Positions 6,732-16,598 of a stretch of 50,996 nucleotides of DNA are shown one piece after another; positions within the stretch are counted from its first letter, which is position 1; every line of letters begins with the position of its first letter. Source of the stretch: Methanobacteriota archaeon (GTDB taxonomy: Archaea; Thermoplasmatota; Thermoplasmata; SG8-5); the NCBI GenBank assembly GCA_013791785.1, contig VMTD01000018.1, positions 1 to 50,996 of the forward strand. Reading direction: 5' to 3'. The notes beneath the pieces were generated by a model, which was not told the origin of the DNA, made no database searches, and saw only the letters and a program-made list of their open reading frames with translations. The position numbers were made by a program, and so were the translations under genes.

Positions 6732-8087
6732 ATGTTAGTATTAATCAGATTGTATCCGAAAGGATCATTGAGCAATATGTGCAAACTGGTCGAATCCGAG
6801 AAGAGAAATCTCTACTGGGATGATGTAACGCCGCTCTATGCCATCAGGCAGGAAGGAAAGGAGTATCTCAGCATCTTACTGGATGTAAAAAACCTTGAGG
6901 CAATCGAAAAGGTTTTCGTCAAGGGGCTGAATGCGATGGCTTCGGTGCGAGAGACAAGGACAATTCCGATAATGAGCCCGATTTATTTCCCGCTCCCGGA
7001 CAAGCACCCCAAAGACCTTGCGAGATACCTGATGTATCTCAGGGTGGAGCCTGGCAAGTATGACAAAGTGTATAACAAAATCAAGAATGACCTTGAAGCA
7101 TCAAAAAATGCCTTTGTCGTATACCTATCCTATTCTTTCGGTGACGATGACATCATTGTTACAGTATTGGCAGAGGACAGGGAAACAGCCCTGAACTTTG
7201 GCAAGGACATGATAGGCAAGATTGACGGTGTGCTAGCCTATGATATGTCCAAGGTGGTCGAGAGAATTTCAATGATTCCAGAGGCGAAGCTGAAGGCGCA
7301 CACTGACAAGTTCTATTATACAGTCCCGGCCGGACAGAAAGGCAAGATGAAGAACCCGGAAGCCTATGAAAAATACCTGAACGAACGTGCACCAATGAAC
7401 GTTATCATCAGACTGTTCGCGAAGAAAAACCTGGCCGCACTCTGGGAGGATATTGAGAAACATATCCCCAAGCTGGAGTCAAAGAATTTTACACCGCTCT
7501 ACGCTTCGCAGCAGGAGACGAAAGACCATATCACCTTAATTTCGGAAGCAATCAACTTCGAAGTGCTGAGGGACCTGCTGGTGAAGGACTTGCCAAAGTT
7601 TGTCGATGTCAGGAAGACCAGGACGATCCCGATGATGGACCCGACCTATTACCTGTTGCCCAAGGAGCATCCGAAGGACCTGGAGCGGTTCCTGATTTCT
7701 TTGAAAGTCAACCCCGGCGAAATACTTGACATAGAGTCACACATCACCAGTCTTGATTTCCCCAAAAATGTGTTCATGACTTACATGACATTCACACTGG
7801 GGGAGGATGACATCCTGGTCTCGATACTTACTGACAACCAGAAAGCGGCCCAAAAGTTCGCGAAGGACTCGTTTGACAAGATGATCGGTGTGAGGTCGTA
7901 CGAGGTCTCGAACCAGCTGAAGACCAAGAGGTTGACCACACTGAAGAAGTGGAAACAGCATCAGAACCGATATCTGTCCAGCTATGACAAGCAGTTCAGC
8001 AAGGACCTTGATGGCTCTTATGATTGGACAAATGACTTCGATGAATATGCCACCATGACGGGCGCATTCCCGCGCGATTTGGAATAA
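6732..8087 (+). CDS. Unrecognised protein of two tandem alpha/beta repeats (ferredoxin-like)
   Basis: A 451-aa cytoplasmic protein made of two homologous halves, about residues 1-195 and 222-425. Each half opens with an IIRL-type strand, has the conserved block TRTIP(I/M)M-P-Y--LP--HPKDL-R, then YLSYSFGDDDI or YMTFTLGEDDI and a final GV strand. The pattern suggests two ferredoxin-like (dimeric alpha/beta barrel, Lrp/AsnC-effector-like) domains per half, four in all, forming an internal pseudo-dimer. No catalytic residues are evident. It starts after GGAGGG and stands alone as a transcription unit. Beyond its TAA the same frame stays open for 58 codons, so the original protein may have been longer. 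Confidence 0.6.
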   Translation: MLVLIRLYPKGSLSNMCKLVESEKRNLYWDDVTPLYAIRQEGKEYLSILLDVKNLEAIEKVFVKGLNAMASVRETRTIPIMSPIYFPLPDKHPKDLARYLMYLRVEPGKYDKVYNKIKNDLEASKNAFVVYLSYSFGDDDIIVTVLAEDRETALNFGKDMIGKIDGVLAYDMSKVVERISMIPEAKLKAHTDKFYYTVPAGQKGKMKNPEAYEKYLNERAPMNVIIRLFAKKNLAALWEDIEKHIPKLESKNFTPLYASQQETKDHITLISEAINFEVLRDLLVKDLPKFVDVRKTRTIPMMDPTYYLLPKEHPKDLERFLISLKVNPGEILDIESHITSLDFPKNVFMTYMTFTLGEDDILVSILTDNQKAAQKFAKDSFDKMIGVRSYEVSNQLKTKRLTTLKKWKQHQNRYLSSYDKQFSKDLDGSYDWTNDFDEYATMTGAFPRDLE

Positions 8088-8264
8088 GCGCGAACCCTAG
8101 GCCAGTGGGACAAACAATGCTTAAGCGAAGCGGTAGCTTTTGAGCCAAGGCGCACCCGCCAGGATTTGAGGGAGACGGCGGAATTTTTAATCAAGTCCTC
8201 CAGGGAGAAGACGAAACTGATGATGGAGTGGGGATTCATCCCGGAGCCGCCAGCGGTGGATTAA
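8088..8264 (+). pseudogene. In-frame C-terminal extension beyond the stop of the tandem-domain gene
   Basis: Immediately after TAA 8085-8087 the same frame continues for 58 sense codons to TAA 8262-8264. It encodes an amphipathic helical segment (including LRETAEFLIKSSREKTKLMM) and a WGFIPEPP tail. There is no ATG, GTG or TTG start near its beginning. The simplest reading is that GAA became TAA and cut off the natural C-terminus. Readthrough, an assembly error or an unrelated remnant are alternatives. Confidence 0.45.
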
Positions 8265-8284
8265 GATTTTCTGCGGAAAAACGA

Positions 8285-11059
8285 TTAGGTTTTCCTGCGG
8301 CGGCGGATTATCATGGATATGGTGATTGCAGCTGCAAATACCGCGAACAGGGCCAGGACGGTTTCGCCGGTGTATGTCTCGGGCGGAGGCAAGGGCTGGG
8401 GCATGGCGTCCACGATGTAGATATTGACGGAATTTATTGCCTGTGTGTTGGTGTATGAAGGTTTTGTGGCAATGGCAGTGAGGATGTATTCCTTTACTGA
8501 ACCGTCGTCGTCCGGCAAGTCTACTGACATGACCTTGAAAGTCGCCTTTCCGTCAGCATCGGTAAGCTGGTCCCCGGGTTCAACATCCGGAACTTCCGGT
8601 GAAATTTTCAGCGCCACGCTGGCACCGGCCACAGGGTCGCCGTTCTGGTCGGTTACGCGCACGTAAGCATAAGCGAATCCCGGCGTACCGTCCGTGCTGA
8701 TGTCCGGGTCGATGATATCCGGGTCGGCTGAAGTTGACACCGAGATAAATGGGACATCTCCGGGATAGACTCTGATGAGAGCAAGCTGACTCGGCGCCGG
8801 GTCGTATATAATTCCCCCTGAATCTGTATATCTGACTTCTTTAAGCTGTATGATGACTGGAGTTCCATTGACATACATTTCCGGGTCGAACGGGTCGGCA
8901 TAGGGGGCAGTGAATGTCGTGGTGAATTTTCCCGTGGAGGAAGTGATGCCGTATTCTGCATATAATTTACCGAGGGAGGCATTCAGCCAAACCTCAGCGC
9001 CAGGTAGTGGATTTCCATGTTGGTCGGTAACAAGCACGGTTATTTGGGTGCCGGTAGAATTCGATGGCACCGCAGAAGGAATGTTCACAAAACGGGCTAT
9101 CGGCCTAGGTGATGGAGACCGGATGTTCACAAGAGATTCTAGGTTGAATATTGAACCCGATATTCCAACTGACCAGCCAATGAATCTGTTTGAGCGATAA
9201 GCTTCGATATTTGTCCTGTAATAAAGTACGTCTATGGGCAAATCGTAGCATATGGCAGCCTGGGCTTCGAAGATGGCCTTCTTTCTCAATTCGCTGTCAT
9301 CGGTACTGCGAGCCAATTCAATTGTTGCATCGAAGCTTTGATTACTGTAACCGCCGTAATTTTGAGCGTCTGGTGAATTATTCGAATGGAAATACGTGTG
9401 AAGATAGCCAGAGGGATCATAACCAGTACGATATCCCAGAATATACATGTCAAAATTTCCCTGGTTCATGCGGTCAACGATTGCACCAAAACCCATGGGA
9501 ACATAAGTGGCATTGATGCCAATATCTCTTAACTGTTTGGATATCATCAACCCCCCGGTCGCTCTAATGGGATCGTAACTTGCCTCCGGGGCAATTATCT
9601 CAATCGAGCCGCCATCTGAACTTCCTATTTCTGAGCCGTCAGGATTCACCCACCAGGTGCCGTTACCTGCTGCGGCCTTTGCCGCATCGCCGGTCAGAAG
9701 CGTGCCTGTCCTGTTTACTTTGTATCCTGCACCGGCCAGAATTTGTTTGGCTTCGTCCAGGTCAAAGGGGTATCTTGGAATCGTCCTGTTGTACCAGTGG
9801 CTGATGGAACTGACCGGGCCTGCACCCGATATACCAAGGCCATACAACATCCTCGTCACCAACTGGTTCTTATCGATGCAATGTGCAATGGCCTTCCTGA
9901 GAGGTTTTCCAAAATCATTGCCGGCACCATCGTAGCCAAATGAGACCCTGTCAAGATTGTACCCCACATGATAGAAACCCTGGTCCATACTCTGGCTGAG
10001 GGAAATGCCCGGTTCGTTGGAAAGTTCCTGCACATTGATTGGCAAAACTGACCAGGAGATGTAATCAATTTTATTATTCTTCAGAGCGTCAATCGCTGCC
10101 TCGGTGGTGGTGTAAAGCAGAAAGGATATGCCATCGATGTTAGGTTGTCTAGCGTAGGGTTCGCCGTATTCGCTCAGACAATAATCACCATACTTGAATC
10201 CTGTCTTGAAAAAATGACCTCGCCAGGTATTGATTATAATATCTTGGCCTGTTACGCTGCCTTCCCAGGCGAAAATGCCGCTACCCACCGGTACCAAAAT
10301 CTCATATGCTTGAGCTTTGACCAAATTCCACGCACTGGATGCTCCGACAACGTAATCTGCATCGCACCATATCTTGGCCCCATCAACGTTCTGGCCTGAA
10401 ACCGTGTACGCCCACACATGCTCGGGGAGTAATTTCACTGCCAGCGCCCGGTTGAAGAAATGCCAGTATGGAATTTGAAGGGTGAATTTCAGTGCTGCCT
10501 GCGTCCCGCTCTCCCAGACCTTCTCGACATGCAGCCAATGTTGAGCTGAATAATTATCACCCATCAAGCATTCAACGTCCCCGCGCCAGAACGGATGCTG
10601 GGCAGCCGCATGATAGCTGAACATGATGTCGCGGACGTCCATCTGGATCCCGTCATGCCATTTTACGCCCTCGAAATCATAGAAGATTATGGCTTCTTGC
10701 TTGCTGGCATTGGCCCAGGATGATTCAGGAGAATAGTCGAAATTCCCGATGGCGCAATCGTCCCAGGAATCCGCTTTACCCGAGACATTGGCCGAGCCTA
10801 TGGCAATGTATGGGAGAGGGATATAATTCCACGAGCGATTAATATAAATTTCATCGTAGAACATGGGCGTATCATACAACCATCGGGTCATGAGGTCTGT
10901 CCAGTAATCACCCGCCGTTGAGAACGGATTTGTGCCTTTCAGGTCGTCCTGGACTGCGACCCTGAGAATTACCTCATCCTCGGTCTGGGAACTTGCGATT
11001 CCGGGGGCCATGGCGCCCGCAAGGAAAAGGAATGCCAGCAGTATTGGCAGTAGCTTCAT
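8285..11059 (-). CDS. Membrane-anchored ABC solute-binding protein, family 5, copy 1
   Basis: A 924-aa extracellular protein. Signal peptide residues about 1-24; a family-5 (peptide/nickel-type) solute-binding domain about 30-610, with recognisable WHDG, DIMFSYHAA, LPEHVW and CIDK elements; two Ig-like (Big-1/invasin-type) domains about 650-880, each with a TDQ-GNP-PGA pattern; and a membrane helix about 897-917 followed by RRRRKT. It would catch a peptide-like ligand outside the cell, held on a spacer. It is the last of four overlapping paralogs. Its basic tail is coded by CGC CGC CGC AGG, without the AGGAGG found in the upstream copies. No permease or ATPase genes are near. Confidence 0.85.
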   Translation of the reverse strand: MKLLPILLAFLFLAGAMAPGIASSQTEDEVILRVAVQDDLKGTNPFSTAGDYWTDLMTRWLYDTPMFYDEIYINRSWNYIPLPYIAIGSANVSGKADSWDDCAIGNFDYSPESSWANASKQEAIIFYDFEGVKWHDGIQMDVRDIMFSYHAAAQHPFWRGDVECLMGDNYSAQHWLHVEKVWESGTQAALKFTLQIPYWHFFNRALAVKLLPEHVWAYTVSGQNVDGAKIWCDADYVVGASSAWNLVKAQAYEILVPVGSGIFAWEGSVTGQDIIINTWRGHFFKTGFKYGDYCLSEYGEPYARQPNIDGISFLLYTTTEAAIDALKNNKIDYISWSVLPINVQELSNEPGISLSQSMDQGFYHVGYNLDRVSFGYDGAGNDFGKPLRKAIAHCIDKNQLVTRMLYGLGISGAGPVSSISHWYNRTIPRYPFDLDEAKQILAGAGYKVNRTGTLLTGDAAKAAAGNGTWWVNPDGSEIGSSDGGSIEIIAPEASYDPIRATGGLMISKQLRDIGINATYVPMGFGAIVDRMNQGNFDMYILGYRTGYDPSGYLHTYFHSNNSPDAQNYGGYSNQSFDATIELARSTDDSELRKKAIFEAQAAICYDLPIDVLYYRTNIEAYRSNRFIGWSVGISGSIFNLESLVNIRSPSPRPIARFVNIPSAVPSNSTGTQITVLVTDQHGNPLPGAEVWLNASLGKLYAEYGITSSTGKFTTTFTAPYADPFDPEMYVNGTPVIIQLKEVRYTDSGGIIYDPAPSQLALIRVYPGDVPFISVSTSADPDIIDPDISTDGTPGFAYAYVRVTDQNGDPVAGASVALKISPEVPDVEPGDQLTDADGKATFKVMSVDLPDDDGSVKEYILTAIATKPSYTNTQAINSVNIYIVDAMPQPLPPPETYTGETVLALFAVFAAAITISMIIRRRRKT

Positions 11060-13827
11060 TTCCGTTTCCTCCTGACGATGTACGCGAAGGCTGTTGCCAC
11101 AACGAATATGGCGGCCAGAGTGATGGCGACCTCGAAAGCGGGGAAGGAGAACGGGGGGTCTCCATGAATTGGAGGTTGCGCGTCCACCACCTGTATAATT
11201 ACAGAATTTCTGCTCTGGAGCAACGGATTCGTCGGATGCAGGGCTATGGCCGCCAGGGTGAACTGGGCAATGGAATCATCATCTTTTGGCAGGTCTGAAG
11301 AGGTAACCTTGAACGTCGCTTTCCCGTCTGCATCAGTCTGCTGTTCCATCGGCTCGATTTTTGGCACATCGGGGGAAATCGTCAGGGCAACAGTGGCACC
11401 GGCCACGGGGTCACCGTTCTGGTCAATTACGCGCACCTCGACAAAAGCGAAGCCCGGTGTGCCGTCCTCTGCCATGTCCGGGTCGATGATGTCCGGGTCG
11501 GCTGACATGGAGAGAGAGATGAATTGTGCGCCGGCCGGATACACATGCACCAGTGTCAACCGGCTCGGCGCTGGGTCGTAGATTGTTCCGTTGGGGGAAA
11601 AATAAGTCGCAGCAACAATCTGGATTACTGTCTGCGTGCCGTTTTCTACCGCGTCCGGGTCCAGCGGGTCCGAATACGGCGCAATGAAATCCACAGTGAT
11701 GCGGCCGTTGGGCCCAGAAACAATCTCGGTGGCGGAGAGGGTGCCGAGCGACGCGTTGAGCAGTACCAGGGCGCCTTCCAGCGGGTTGCCGTCCTGGTCC
11801 TTCACAAAGATTGTGAGGGGCGTAGTAGAATTCGAGACAACCGCCGACGGCGGGCTGACGAACTGGGCATTGGCCTTCCAGATTCCCGGCGAGCGTATGT
11901 TCTTTATCGATTCCCAGTTGAAAATTGTGCCAGATTCTCCGCTGACCCAGCCGACGAATCGGTCCGAGCGGTACGCTTCGATGTTTATCCTGTGGTAAAT
12001 CACATCATTGGGAAGGTCATAGCATATGCTTGCCTGGGCCTCGAATATTGCATCCTTCTTGACCGCAAAATCTCCGGTGCTCCTGGCAAGGTTCATGACC
12101 GCGTCGAAAGATGAGTTGCGGTAACCGGCATAGTTCTGGCCGTAGTCTGCATTGTCGGAGTGGTAGAACGCGTTGAGGAAATCCGCGGGTTCAGAACCGA
12201 TGCTCCAGCCCAGGATGTACATATCGAAGTCGCGCTGGTCTATGCGGTCAACGATGGACCCGAAGTCCATGGCAACGGCTTCCGCATAGATGCCAATGTC
12301 GCGAAGCTGCCGAGCAATCATTGCCGGCCAGTAGAAGTTTCTGATGACATAGCTCATCTCGGGTGCCAATATCTCAATCTTGCCGTCGGTTGAGCTTCCG
12401 ATGTTTGTGCCATCCGGGTTCACCCACCAGTTGCCATAGGGCATACCGGCCAGTGCAATGGCTTCATCCCCCTCAACCAACTTGCCGTCGGTTGTCTTGA
12501 CCTTGTAACCGGCGTCTGCCAGTATCTGTTTGGCCTTGCTGATATTGAAATCATATGTGGGTATGGAGGCATTGTACCATTCGCCCAGAGAAGATACTGG
12601 CCCGGTACCGGCAATCCCAAGATTATTCAATTCGTATCGCACTATCTTCTCCTTGTCGATGCAGTGTGCTATCACCTGCCTGAGCGGTTTCCCGACATCC
12701 TGGCCCGATTCATTGTATCCGAAGGATTTCCGCCGCATGTTGTAAGCCAAATAATGAAATCCCTTCTCCGGGGTCTGCTGCAGTGCAATGCCCTGTTCGT
12801 TGGACAACTCCTGGACGAAGGTCGCGGGTACCGACCACGCAATATAATCGATATCGTCAGCCTTCAGCGCCAGCACTGCCGCCTCTGCGGTCTTGTATAT
12901 CTTGTAAGTTATCGCATCAATATTCGGCTGCCTGGCATTGGACCGGCCGTACTCGTCTGTTCCCACGTAATCGATATACTTGTAATCGTCCCGGAAGAAA
13001 TGATCCCGGTATGTGACAATTTTACTCATCTGGCCCTTGGTCCAGAATTCGAATTTGAACGGCCCGCTGCCGATCGGAGGGTTATTAAAGTACGACTGGG
13101 CTGCCGCCACCTTCCAGGAATCTGTCAGGGAGATGTTGTACCCGGGATTACACCATATCTTGGCGCCGTCGACAGCCTGGCCTGAGATTTTGTAGGCCCA
13201 GATATGCTCCGGGAGGAGGAACGTCGATAACGTACCTCTGAAGAAATCCGCATATGGGGTGCATAGTTGAAACCGAAGAGCTGCTTGCAGTTCATCTGCA
13301 CTTTCCCAGACATTGTAGACATGCAGCCAGGAAGTCTGCGTGAAATTATCTGCCTTCAGCAGGTCCATTGAACCGGACCATTCGGGCACCTGGGCGGCCA
13401 TGTGCATGGAAAACATCACGTCGCTGATGTTCATCTGGACGCCGTCATGCCAGAAAACATTCTCGAAATCGTAAAATATCATTGTTTCCTGGAGACTGGC
13501 ATTCTCCCACCCAGATTTCGGAGAATATCCAAAATTGCCGATGGCACAGTCATCCCAGGATTCCGCCTTCCCCGAGATATTGGCCGAACCGATGGCGATG
13601 TATGGAATTAATTCATCTGTATCCGGGTCGACATTCACCGGACCATCATACAGGTAACCCAGCACGTTCCAGGACCAGACGTCCGTGCAAGTGAGAGGAT
13701 TCGTTCCTTTCATGTCGGCCTGCATGGCGACCCGCAGTATCAGTTCGCTGTCCTGGGAGCTGGCGAGGCCGGGCATTATGGCGCCGACCAACAGCAGCAT
13801 TGCCAGAATAACCGGGATGCATTTCAT
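11056..13827 (-). CDS. Membrane-anchored ABC solute-binding protein, family 5, copy 2
   Basis: A 923-aa paralog of its neighbours with the same order: signal peptide, family-5 binding domain, two Ig-like domains (TPLTIFVKDQDGNP and VRVIDQNGDP mark their starts), membrane helix and RRKRK tail. Its start overlaps the previous gene's stop as ATGA (13824-13827). Its ribosome site is the AGGAGG that encodes two arginines of that gene's tail. The signal-peptide DNA is close to that of copy 3. The ligand is unknown; divergence among the binding domains suggests different specificities. Confidence 0.85.
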   Translation of the reverse strand: MKCIPVILAMLLLVGAIMPGLASSQDSELILRVAMQADMKGTNPLTCTDVWSWNVLGYLYDGPVNVDPDTDELIPYIAIGSANISGKAESWDDCAIGNFGYSPKSGWENASLQETMIFYDFENVFWHDGVQMNISDVMFSMHMAAQVPEWSGSMDLLKADNFTQTSWLHVYNVWESADELQAALRFQLCTPYADFFRGTLSTFLLPEHIWAYKISGQAVDGAKIWCNPGYNISLTDSWKVAAAQSYFNNPPIGSGPFKFEFWTKGQMSKIVTYRDHFFRDDYKYIDYVGTDEYGRSNARQPNIDAITYKIYKTAEAAVLALKADDIDYIAWSVPATFVQELSNEQGIALQQTPEKGFHYLAYNMRRKSFGYNESGQDVGKPLRQVIAHCIDKEKIVRYELNNLGIAGTGPVSSLGEWYNASIPTYDFNISKAKQILADAGYKVKTTDGKLVEGDEAIALAGMPYGNWWVNPDGTNIGSSTDGKIEILAPEMSYVIRNFYWPAMIARQLRDIGIYAEAVAMDFGSIVDRIDQRDFDMYILGWSIGSEPADFLNAFYHSDNADYGQNYAGYRNSSFDAVMNLARSTGDFAVKKDAIFEAQASICYDLPNDVIYHRINIEAYRSDRFVGWVSGESGTIFNWESIKNIRSPGIWKANAQFVSPPSAVVSNSTTPLTIFVKDQDGNPLEGALVLLNASLGTLSATEIVSGPNGRITVDFIAPYSDPLDPDAVENGTQTVIQIVAATYFSPNGTIYDPAPSRLTLVHVYPAGAQFISLSMSADPDIIDPDMAEDGTPGFAFVEVRVIDQNGDPVAGATVALTISPDVPKIEPMEQQTDADGKATFKVTSSDLPKDDDSIAQFTLAAIALHPTNPLLQSRNSVIIQVVDAQPPIHGDPPFSFPAFEVAITLAAIFVVATAFAYIVRRKRK

Positions 13828-16598
13828 CGACGTTTCCTCCTATTCATGGCAACATACGCAATCGCGGCCAGCAATGCCACAACGACAAACGTGACCGGCC
13901 CGGTGGAGGGTATTGGCTGTTCAGGAATTGACGGATGCACCGCGTCAAGCACCTGAACGGTAATATGATTCTGCGATCGAAAAATTGTGTCTGAACCGAC
14001 AATGATGGCCTGGGCCGTAAGCACGAATTCCGATATGGAGCCGTCATTGATCGTAAGATTGGCCGCTGTCACCGTGAATCTGGCTTTTCCATCCTGGTCG
14101 GCCAGCATCTCGAACGGAGAGATGTCCAACGCACCCGAGGAGGAGGATAGATTCACTGTCGCACCCGGGACAGGGTTTCCGTCCTGGTCAGTTATGTCCA
14201 CGTCCACATACGTGAATCCTGGGGTGAGACCATCCGCACCCAGGTCCTCGATTATGTCGGGGTCGGCCCTTATGCTGAGGGATATGAATTTCGCTTCTTC
14301 CGGATAAACAGTTACCAGAAGGTATCTTGGCGGTGCTGGGGAATATTCCCAGGCATCGGTTATGGCTGATGTTATCTGGATTAAGGCCAATGACCCGTTA
14401 ATAATGTTCTCCGGAGTGGGTGGCACGTATGGAGCTGTGAATGTAGTGGAAAATACACCGCTGACGTTCGTCTGGCCAGTCCCCTGGGCCAATTTGCCGA
14501 TTGACGCGTTCAGGCAAATGCTAACATCCTGCATCGGGGCTCCGCTGTCGTCAGTGGCAAGTACCGAAATCGGCATGGTGGAATTGGAATATATTGCGGA
14601 CCGGGGCTCGTCAAATCTGGCATGCAGTTGGTATAGGTTCAGGCCACGGAGATTGACTATGGAGGCCCTGTTGAAAATACCACCACCTTGCGTTATCCAG
14701 CCAATGAACCGGTCTGATGTATATGCCATAATATTGGTCCGGAAATAGAGAACATCAATCGGAAGGTCGTAGCATATGGCGGCCTGGGCTTCGTATATGG
14801 CCTGTTTTTTCTCAGTAAAGTTTCCAGTCCTTCTGGCCAGGTCGATGAGGTTGTAGAAGCTCTGGTTCTGATAACCAGGGTAATTATTAGTGTTTGTTGG
14901 GCTGTAACCCCCGAGGTCGGTGAAATCGTAATCAAAGATTGAGTGAAGGTATTCAGCTGGGTCAGTACCAATGGTGCAGCCCAGTATATATATATCAAAA
15001 TCCCGGTTTTGGAGATGATTTATTATTATGCCGAAATCCCATGGCACACTTCGGGCATTTAGGCCGATTAGCCTTAGCTGGGAAGCAATCATCTGCCCAG
15101 CCTGGTACCGTATTGGATCATAGTTGGCTTCGGGAGTCAATATCTCAATCTGACCGCCCGGACCGCGACCAATCTGACTGACATTTGGATTGACCCAGAA
15201 GTTCATGTCGTTTGCAGCGGCAATCGCGTCAGCCCCCGATAACAGTATGCCAGACGCATTTACTTTGTAACCGGCATCGGCCAATATGATTTTGGCCTCT
15301 TGTGGATCGAACGGGTGTCTGGGTATTGTTTTATTGTACCAGGGGCTTATTGAACTCACAGGCCCATCTCCTGCGATTCCCAAATTGAGTAAAAGTCTCT
15401 GCACGATTCTGTTCTTGTCAATGCAATATGAGATGGCCTTCCTGAGGGGGTTGCCAACATCCTGGCCAGTTTCGTTGTAACCAAAAGACTGACGTCTCAT
15501 ATTGTACCCCAAGTAAAAAAAACCCTGTTCTGCAGATTGTATAAGTGCCACGCTTGGCTCGATTACAAGTTCCTGAATCAAGGATGGAGGTATAGACCAG
15601 GAAATATAGTCGATATCACCCGCTTTCAGCGCGAGAACGGCCGTCTCCGCGGTCTTGTAAATCTTGAACGTGATGGCATCGATGTTCGGTTGCTTGACCT
15701 TCTGATTTAAAAAGCGCTCCTCAATCTCATGTCGATAAATGTAACTCAGGCTGTAAAAATGGGCCCTGTAAGCATTAATCTTGGACATCTGGCCCTTCAC
15801 CCAATACCCGAATTGGAAAATGCCCGAGCCGATGGGCGGATTGTTCTCATACCCCTGAGCCGCAGATATCTTCCAGGAATCTGGAGCCGAGATATTGTAT
15901 CCTGGATCGTACCATATCTTGGCTACGTCCACGTTCTGGCCGGATATAGTGGAACCCCAGATGTGGTATGGCAGAAGCATGATCGATATCGTGTTTGTAA
16001 AGAAGTTACTGTAGGGTTCCTGTAGCACGAACCTCAGGGCGGCTTTGTTTCCCTGTTCCCAGACATTGTAAATATGCAGCCAGCTTGTCACGGAATAATT
16101 TGAACCAGAGGTTCCGGCATTGTTCTTGAGCGGTTTCATGGAACTGGACCACTCAGGAACCATCCCGGCGGCATGGAAGGAGAACATTATGTCACGGACG
16201 GTCATTGGCTCGCCGTCATGCCACGTTACATTCGTGAAGTCGTAGAAAACTATTGCCTCCTGGAAACTGGCATTGGCCCAGGTGTTCTTCGGGGAGTACC
16301 CGAAGTTACCAATCGAACAATCATCCCAGCTATCAACTTTACCTGAAAGATTGGCCGTGCCAATGGCGATATAGGGCATTATCTCCTGAGAATCATAGTC
16401 CACCATAATCGGATATTCGTAAATCCACTGGAGCACCATGTTCGACCAGACATCATTCACTGTTAATGGGTTGGTCCCCTTCATGTCATCCTGCATGGCG
16501 ACCCGCAGTATCAGTTCGCTGTCCTGGGATGTGACGAGGCCGGGGGCCAGGGCGCCGGCCAATAGCAGCATTGCCAGAATAACCGGGATGCATTTCAT
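13824..16598 (-). CDS. Membrane-anchored ABC solute-binding protein, family 5, copy 3
   Basis: A 924-aa paralog with signal peptide, binding domain, two Ig-like domains, membrane helix (TFVVVALLAAIAYVAM) and NRRKRR tail. The DNA from 13721 to 14138, spanning the start of copy 2 and the last 300 bp of this gene, is nearly identical to 16492-16909 at the next junction, then breaks off sharply. This points to recent gene conversion or unequal crossing-over. Start and stop each overlap a neighbour by 4 bp, so it is translated from a polycistronic message. Confidence 0.85.
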   Translation of the reverse strand: MKCIPVILAMLLLAGALAPGLVTSQDSELILRVAMQDDMKGTNPLTVNDVWSNMVLQWIYEYPIMVDYDSQEIMPYIAIGTANLSGKVDSWDDCSIGNFGYSPKNTWANASFQEAIVFYDFTNVTWHDGEPMTVRDIMFSFHAAGMVPEWSSSMKPLKNNAGTSGSNYSVTSWLHIYNVWEQGNKAALRFVLQEPYSNFFTNTISIMLLPYHIWGSTISGQNVDVAKIWYDPGYNISAPDSWKISAAQGYENNPPIGSGIFQFGYWVKGQMSKINAYRAHFYSLSYIYRHEIEERFLNQKVKQPNIDAITFKIYKTAETAVLALKAGDIDYISWSIPPSLIQELVIEPSVALIQSAEQGFFYLGYNMRRQSFGYNETGQDVGNPLRKAISYCIDKNRIVQRLLLNLGIAGDGPVSSISPWYNKTIPRHPFDPQEAKIILADAGYKVNASGILLSGADAIAAANDMNFWVNPNVSQIGRGPGGQIEILTPEANYDPIRYQAGQMIASQLRLIGLNARSVPWDFGIIINHLQNRDFDIYILGCTIGTDPAEYLHSIFDYDFTDLGGYSPTNTNNYPGYQNQSFYNLIDLARRTGNFTEKKQAIYEAQAAICYDLPIDVLYFRTNIMAYTSDRFIGWITQGGGIFNRASIVNLRGLNLYQLHARFDEPRSAIYSNSTMPISVLATDDSGAPMQDVSICLNASIGKLAQGTGQTNVSGVFSTTFTAPYVPPTPENIINGSLALIQITSAITDAWEYSPAPPRYLLVTVYPEEAKFISLSIRADPDIIEDLGADGLTPGFTYVDVDITDQDGNPVPGATVNLSSSSGALDISPFEMLADQDGKARFTVTAANLTINDGSISEFVLTAQAIIVGSDTIFRSQNHITVQVLDAVHPSIPEQPIPSTGPVTFVVVALLAAIAYVAMNRRKRR

